Assembly: GCA_016287035.1 (NCBI GenBank)
Contig: JAEEVI010000084.1
Span: forward strand, 1 to 7,669
Reading direction: 5' to 3'
DNA length: 7,669 bases
Source of the DNA: Bacillota bacterium
Lineage (GTDB): Bacteria > Bacillota > Clostridia > Peptostreptococcales > Anaerovoracaceae
Positions 6,065 to 7,669 of this stretch are shown here, one piece after another. Each line of letters begins with the position of its first letter. Within the stretch, counting starts at the first letter, position 1. The notes beneath the pieces are model-generated. The model was not told the origin of the DNA. It was given only the letters and a program-made list of their open reading frames with translations, and made no database searches. Position numbers and translations under genes: made by a program.

Positions 6065-7669
6065 CTATTCGTTCCTGCCGCAGCAGTTCTTATACTTCTT
6101 TCCGCTCCCGCAGGGGCACGGATCGTTGCGCCCGGGCTTCTTTGCGACCTTGACCGGCTGGGGGCCGTTCCCGCCTCCGCCGAGCTTGCGGACGTCCTGT
6201 TTGGGCTTGTCCTCGTCCAGCGCTGACGCGGCCTCCTCCTTGGCGCTGCCGCCGATCCTTACGACCTGCTGGCGCTCCGTGTTCGTCTGCAGCGTGACCC
6301 TGAAGCAGAACCTGATCATGTCGTCGCAGATAGACTTGACCATCAGCTCGAACATGTCGCCGCCCTCGTTGGCGTACGCCTGGGCGGGATCCTGCTGGCC
6401 TATGGACCGCAGGCCGATGCCGCTCTTCAGATCGTCCATCGCGTCGATGTGGTCCATCCACTTCGTGTCCACGATGCGCAGCAGCAGCATGCGCTCGACC
6501 TCGCGCATCCTCTCCTCGCCGATCTCCTGCTCCTTGGCGTAGTAAGCGGCCTGCAGGTTCTCCATCATCAGCGCGACGAGGTCGTCGCGTGTATCGCCCT
6601 TGAGATCCTCCGGGCCTATCTGCGGCAGATACGGGCAGTAGCCGCGCAGCCGCTCGTTGCATTCGCTCCAGTCCCAGCCGGAGGGCTCGGGAGACGCAGC
6701 GCAGCAGTAGTCGGCTATCTCCGCGCATATGTCGCTCATCATCGAGGTTATATGATCCCTGAGATCCTCGCCGTGGAGGACCCTGTTCCTCTCGGCGTAT
6801 ATGACGCTGCGCTGCCTGTTCATGACGTCGTCGTACTGGAGCACGTAGCGGCGGATGCCGTAGTTGCGCCCCTCGACGCGCTTCTGCGCGTTCTCTATAG
6901 TCTTGGTGAGCACGCCGCCCTCGATGGGCATGCCCTCCTCCATGCCGATGCGCCCCATTATGTGCTGCATCCTCTCGCCGCCGAACAGACGCATCAGGTC
7001 GTCGTCGAGCGCGACGAAGAACTGGCTGCTTCCGGGGTCGCCCTGACGGCCGCTCCTGCCGCGCAGCTGGTTGTCTATGCGCCTGGCCTCGTGGCGCTCC
7101 GTACCGATTATATGGAGCCCGCCCAGGGCCTTTACCTGCTCCTGCTCGGGCTTCTGCTGCTCGGCGAACTCTTTGAGGAGCTCGTGGTATTTGTCCCTCG
7201 CCTCTATGAGCCTGGGATCCTCGAGCGGAACGAAGCTGCTGGCGTACGAGATCTCCTCCTCTTCGTAGCCGAGGTGCCGCATCTGGCGCTTCGCCTCGTA
7301 GTCCGGGTTGCCGCCGAGTATGATATCCGTGCCTCGGCCGGCCATGTTCGTCGCGATCGTGACGGCGTTCAGCCTGCCCGCCTGCGCTATGATCTCCGCC
7401 TCGCGCATGTGCTGCTTGGCGTTCAGCACGTTGTGGGGGATGCCGCGGCGCTTGAGAATCTCGCTGAGCAGCTCCGACTTTTCGACGGACACCGTGCCCA
7501 CGAGCACCGGCTGCCCCGTCGCGTGGCGCTCCTCTATCGACTTTACGATCGCCTGTATCTTTCCCTTCCGGCTGCTGTATACCGAGTCCTCCAGGTCCAC
7601 GCGCACGACGGGCTTGTTCGTCGGTATCACGACGACGCTCATGTTGTAGATCTCGGAGAATTCCTCCTC
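6065..7669 (-). CDS. secA: Preprotein translocase ATPase SecA, C-terminal 534 residues
   Basis: SecA is the motor that pushes unfolded secretory proteins through the SecYEG channel at the inner membrane. The frame is open to the window edge, beginning EEEFSEIYNM, which corresponds to about residue 365 of Bacillus SecA; the start and first nucleotide-binding domain lie outside. Visible parts, in fragment numbering: the second ATPase domain with NMAGRGTDI (108-116) and QLRGRSGRQGDPG (201-213); a variable insertion (about 119-182), longer than in Bacillus; the start of the scaffold QKRVEGRNY (262-270); the long helix and two-helix finger region around DTKWMDHIDAMDDL (401-414); a low-complexity linker (about 474-510); and the zinc-binding SEC-C tail CPCGSGKKYKNCCG (518-531). 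The wing region carries several cysteines (C315, C322, C323, C337, C345), which is unusual but unexplained. The TAG stop (6067-6065) directly abuts the prfB ribosome binding site. Confidence 0.97.
   Translation of the reverse strand, partial: EEEFSEIYNMSVVVIPTNKPVVRVDLEDSVYSSRKGKIQAIVKSIEERHATGQPVLVGTVSVEKSELLSEILKRRGIPHNVLNAKQHMREAEIIAQAGRLNAVTIATNMAGRGTDIILGGNPDYEAKRQMRHLGYEEEEISYASSFVPLEDPRLIEARDKYHELLKEFAEQQKPEQEQVKALGGLHIIGTERHEARRIDNQLRGRSGRQGDPGSSQFFVALDDDLMRLFGGERMQHIMGRIGMEEGMPIEGGVLTKTIENAQKRVEGRNYGIRRYVLQYDDVMNRQRSVIYAERNRVLHGEDLRDHITSMMSDICAEIADYCCAASPEPSGWDWSECNERLRGYCPYLPQIGPEDLKGDTRDDLVALMMENLQAAYYAKEQEIGEERMREVERMLLLRIVDTKWMDHIDAMDDLKSGIGLRSIGQQDPAQAYANEGGDMFELMVKSICDDMIRFCFRVTLQTNTERQQVVRIGGSAKEEAASALDEDKPKQDVRKLGGGGNGPQPVKVAKKPGRNDPCPCGSGKKYKNCCGRNE

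Overview
The window looks like a chromosomal segment of a GC-rich, probably spore-forming clostridial member of the Bacillota. This is inferred from three things: the conserved secA-prfB pair; a YtvI-like AI-2E family membrane protein next to a PpaX-like phosphatase; and a tRNA-Thr with U73 and an encoded CCA end. All recognised genes lie on the minus strand, so transcription runs from high to low coordinates.

The right-hand 6.6 kb (7669 down to 1070) is one tight, apparently co-directional gene string: secA (its 5' part lies outside the window), prfB, a YtvI-like AI-2E family protein, a PpaX-like HAD phosphatase, a DapF-fold amino-acid racemase with CntK-like motifs, and a cation diffusion facilitator with an N-D-D-D metal site. 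The gaps are 11 bp, 4 bp, a 4-bp ATGA overlap, 1 bp and 38 bp, which suggests an operon. prfB is not a single reading frame. It begins at 6053, meets an in-frame TGA at codon 26, and continues in the +1 frame through a classical CTT TGA C autoregulatory frameshift site.

The centre (878-1069) is a gap of 192 bp. It holds a G-tract-rich stretch just after the CDF stop and a plausible tRNA promoter. A tRNA-Thr(CGT) follows at 802-877, with a strong intrinsic terminator directly behind it.

The left-hand 800 bp is mostly non-coding but highly structured. The tRNA terminator is the first of three near-identical 43-bp tandem units, plus a decayed fourth (635-800). Beyond it lie four copies of an inverted repeat, TATGGACAA-N21-TTGTCCATA, each with exactly the same 30-bp offset between arms (308-594). 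A degenerate 21-bp GC-rich tandem repeat follows (186-275). Last comes a promoter-like TATAAT embedded in a 15-bp AT palindrome, a good ribosome binding site, and the first 37 codons of an unrecognised gene that runs off the left edge. The hairpin array is the most unusual thing here, followed by the amplified terminator and the CntK-like racemase in a secA-prfB operon next to a probable Mn(II)-type exporter.
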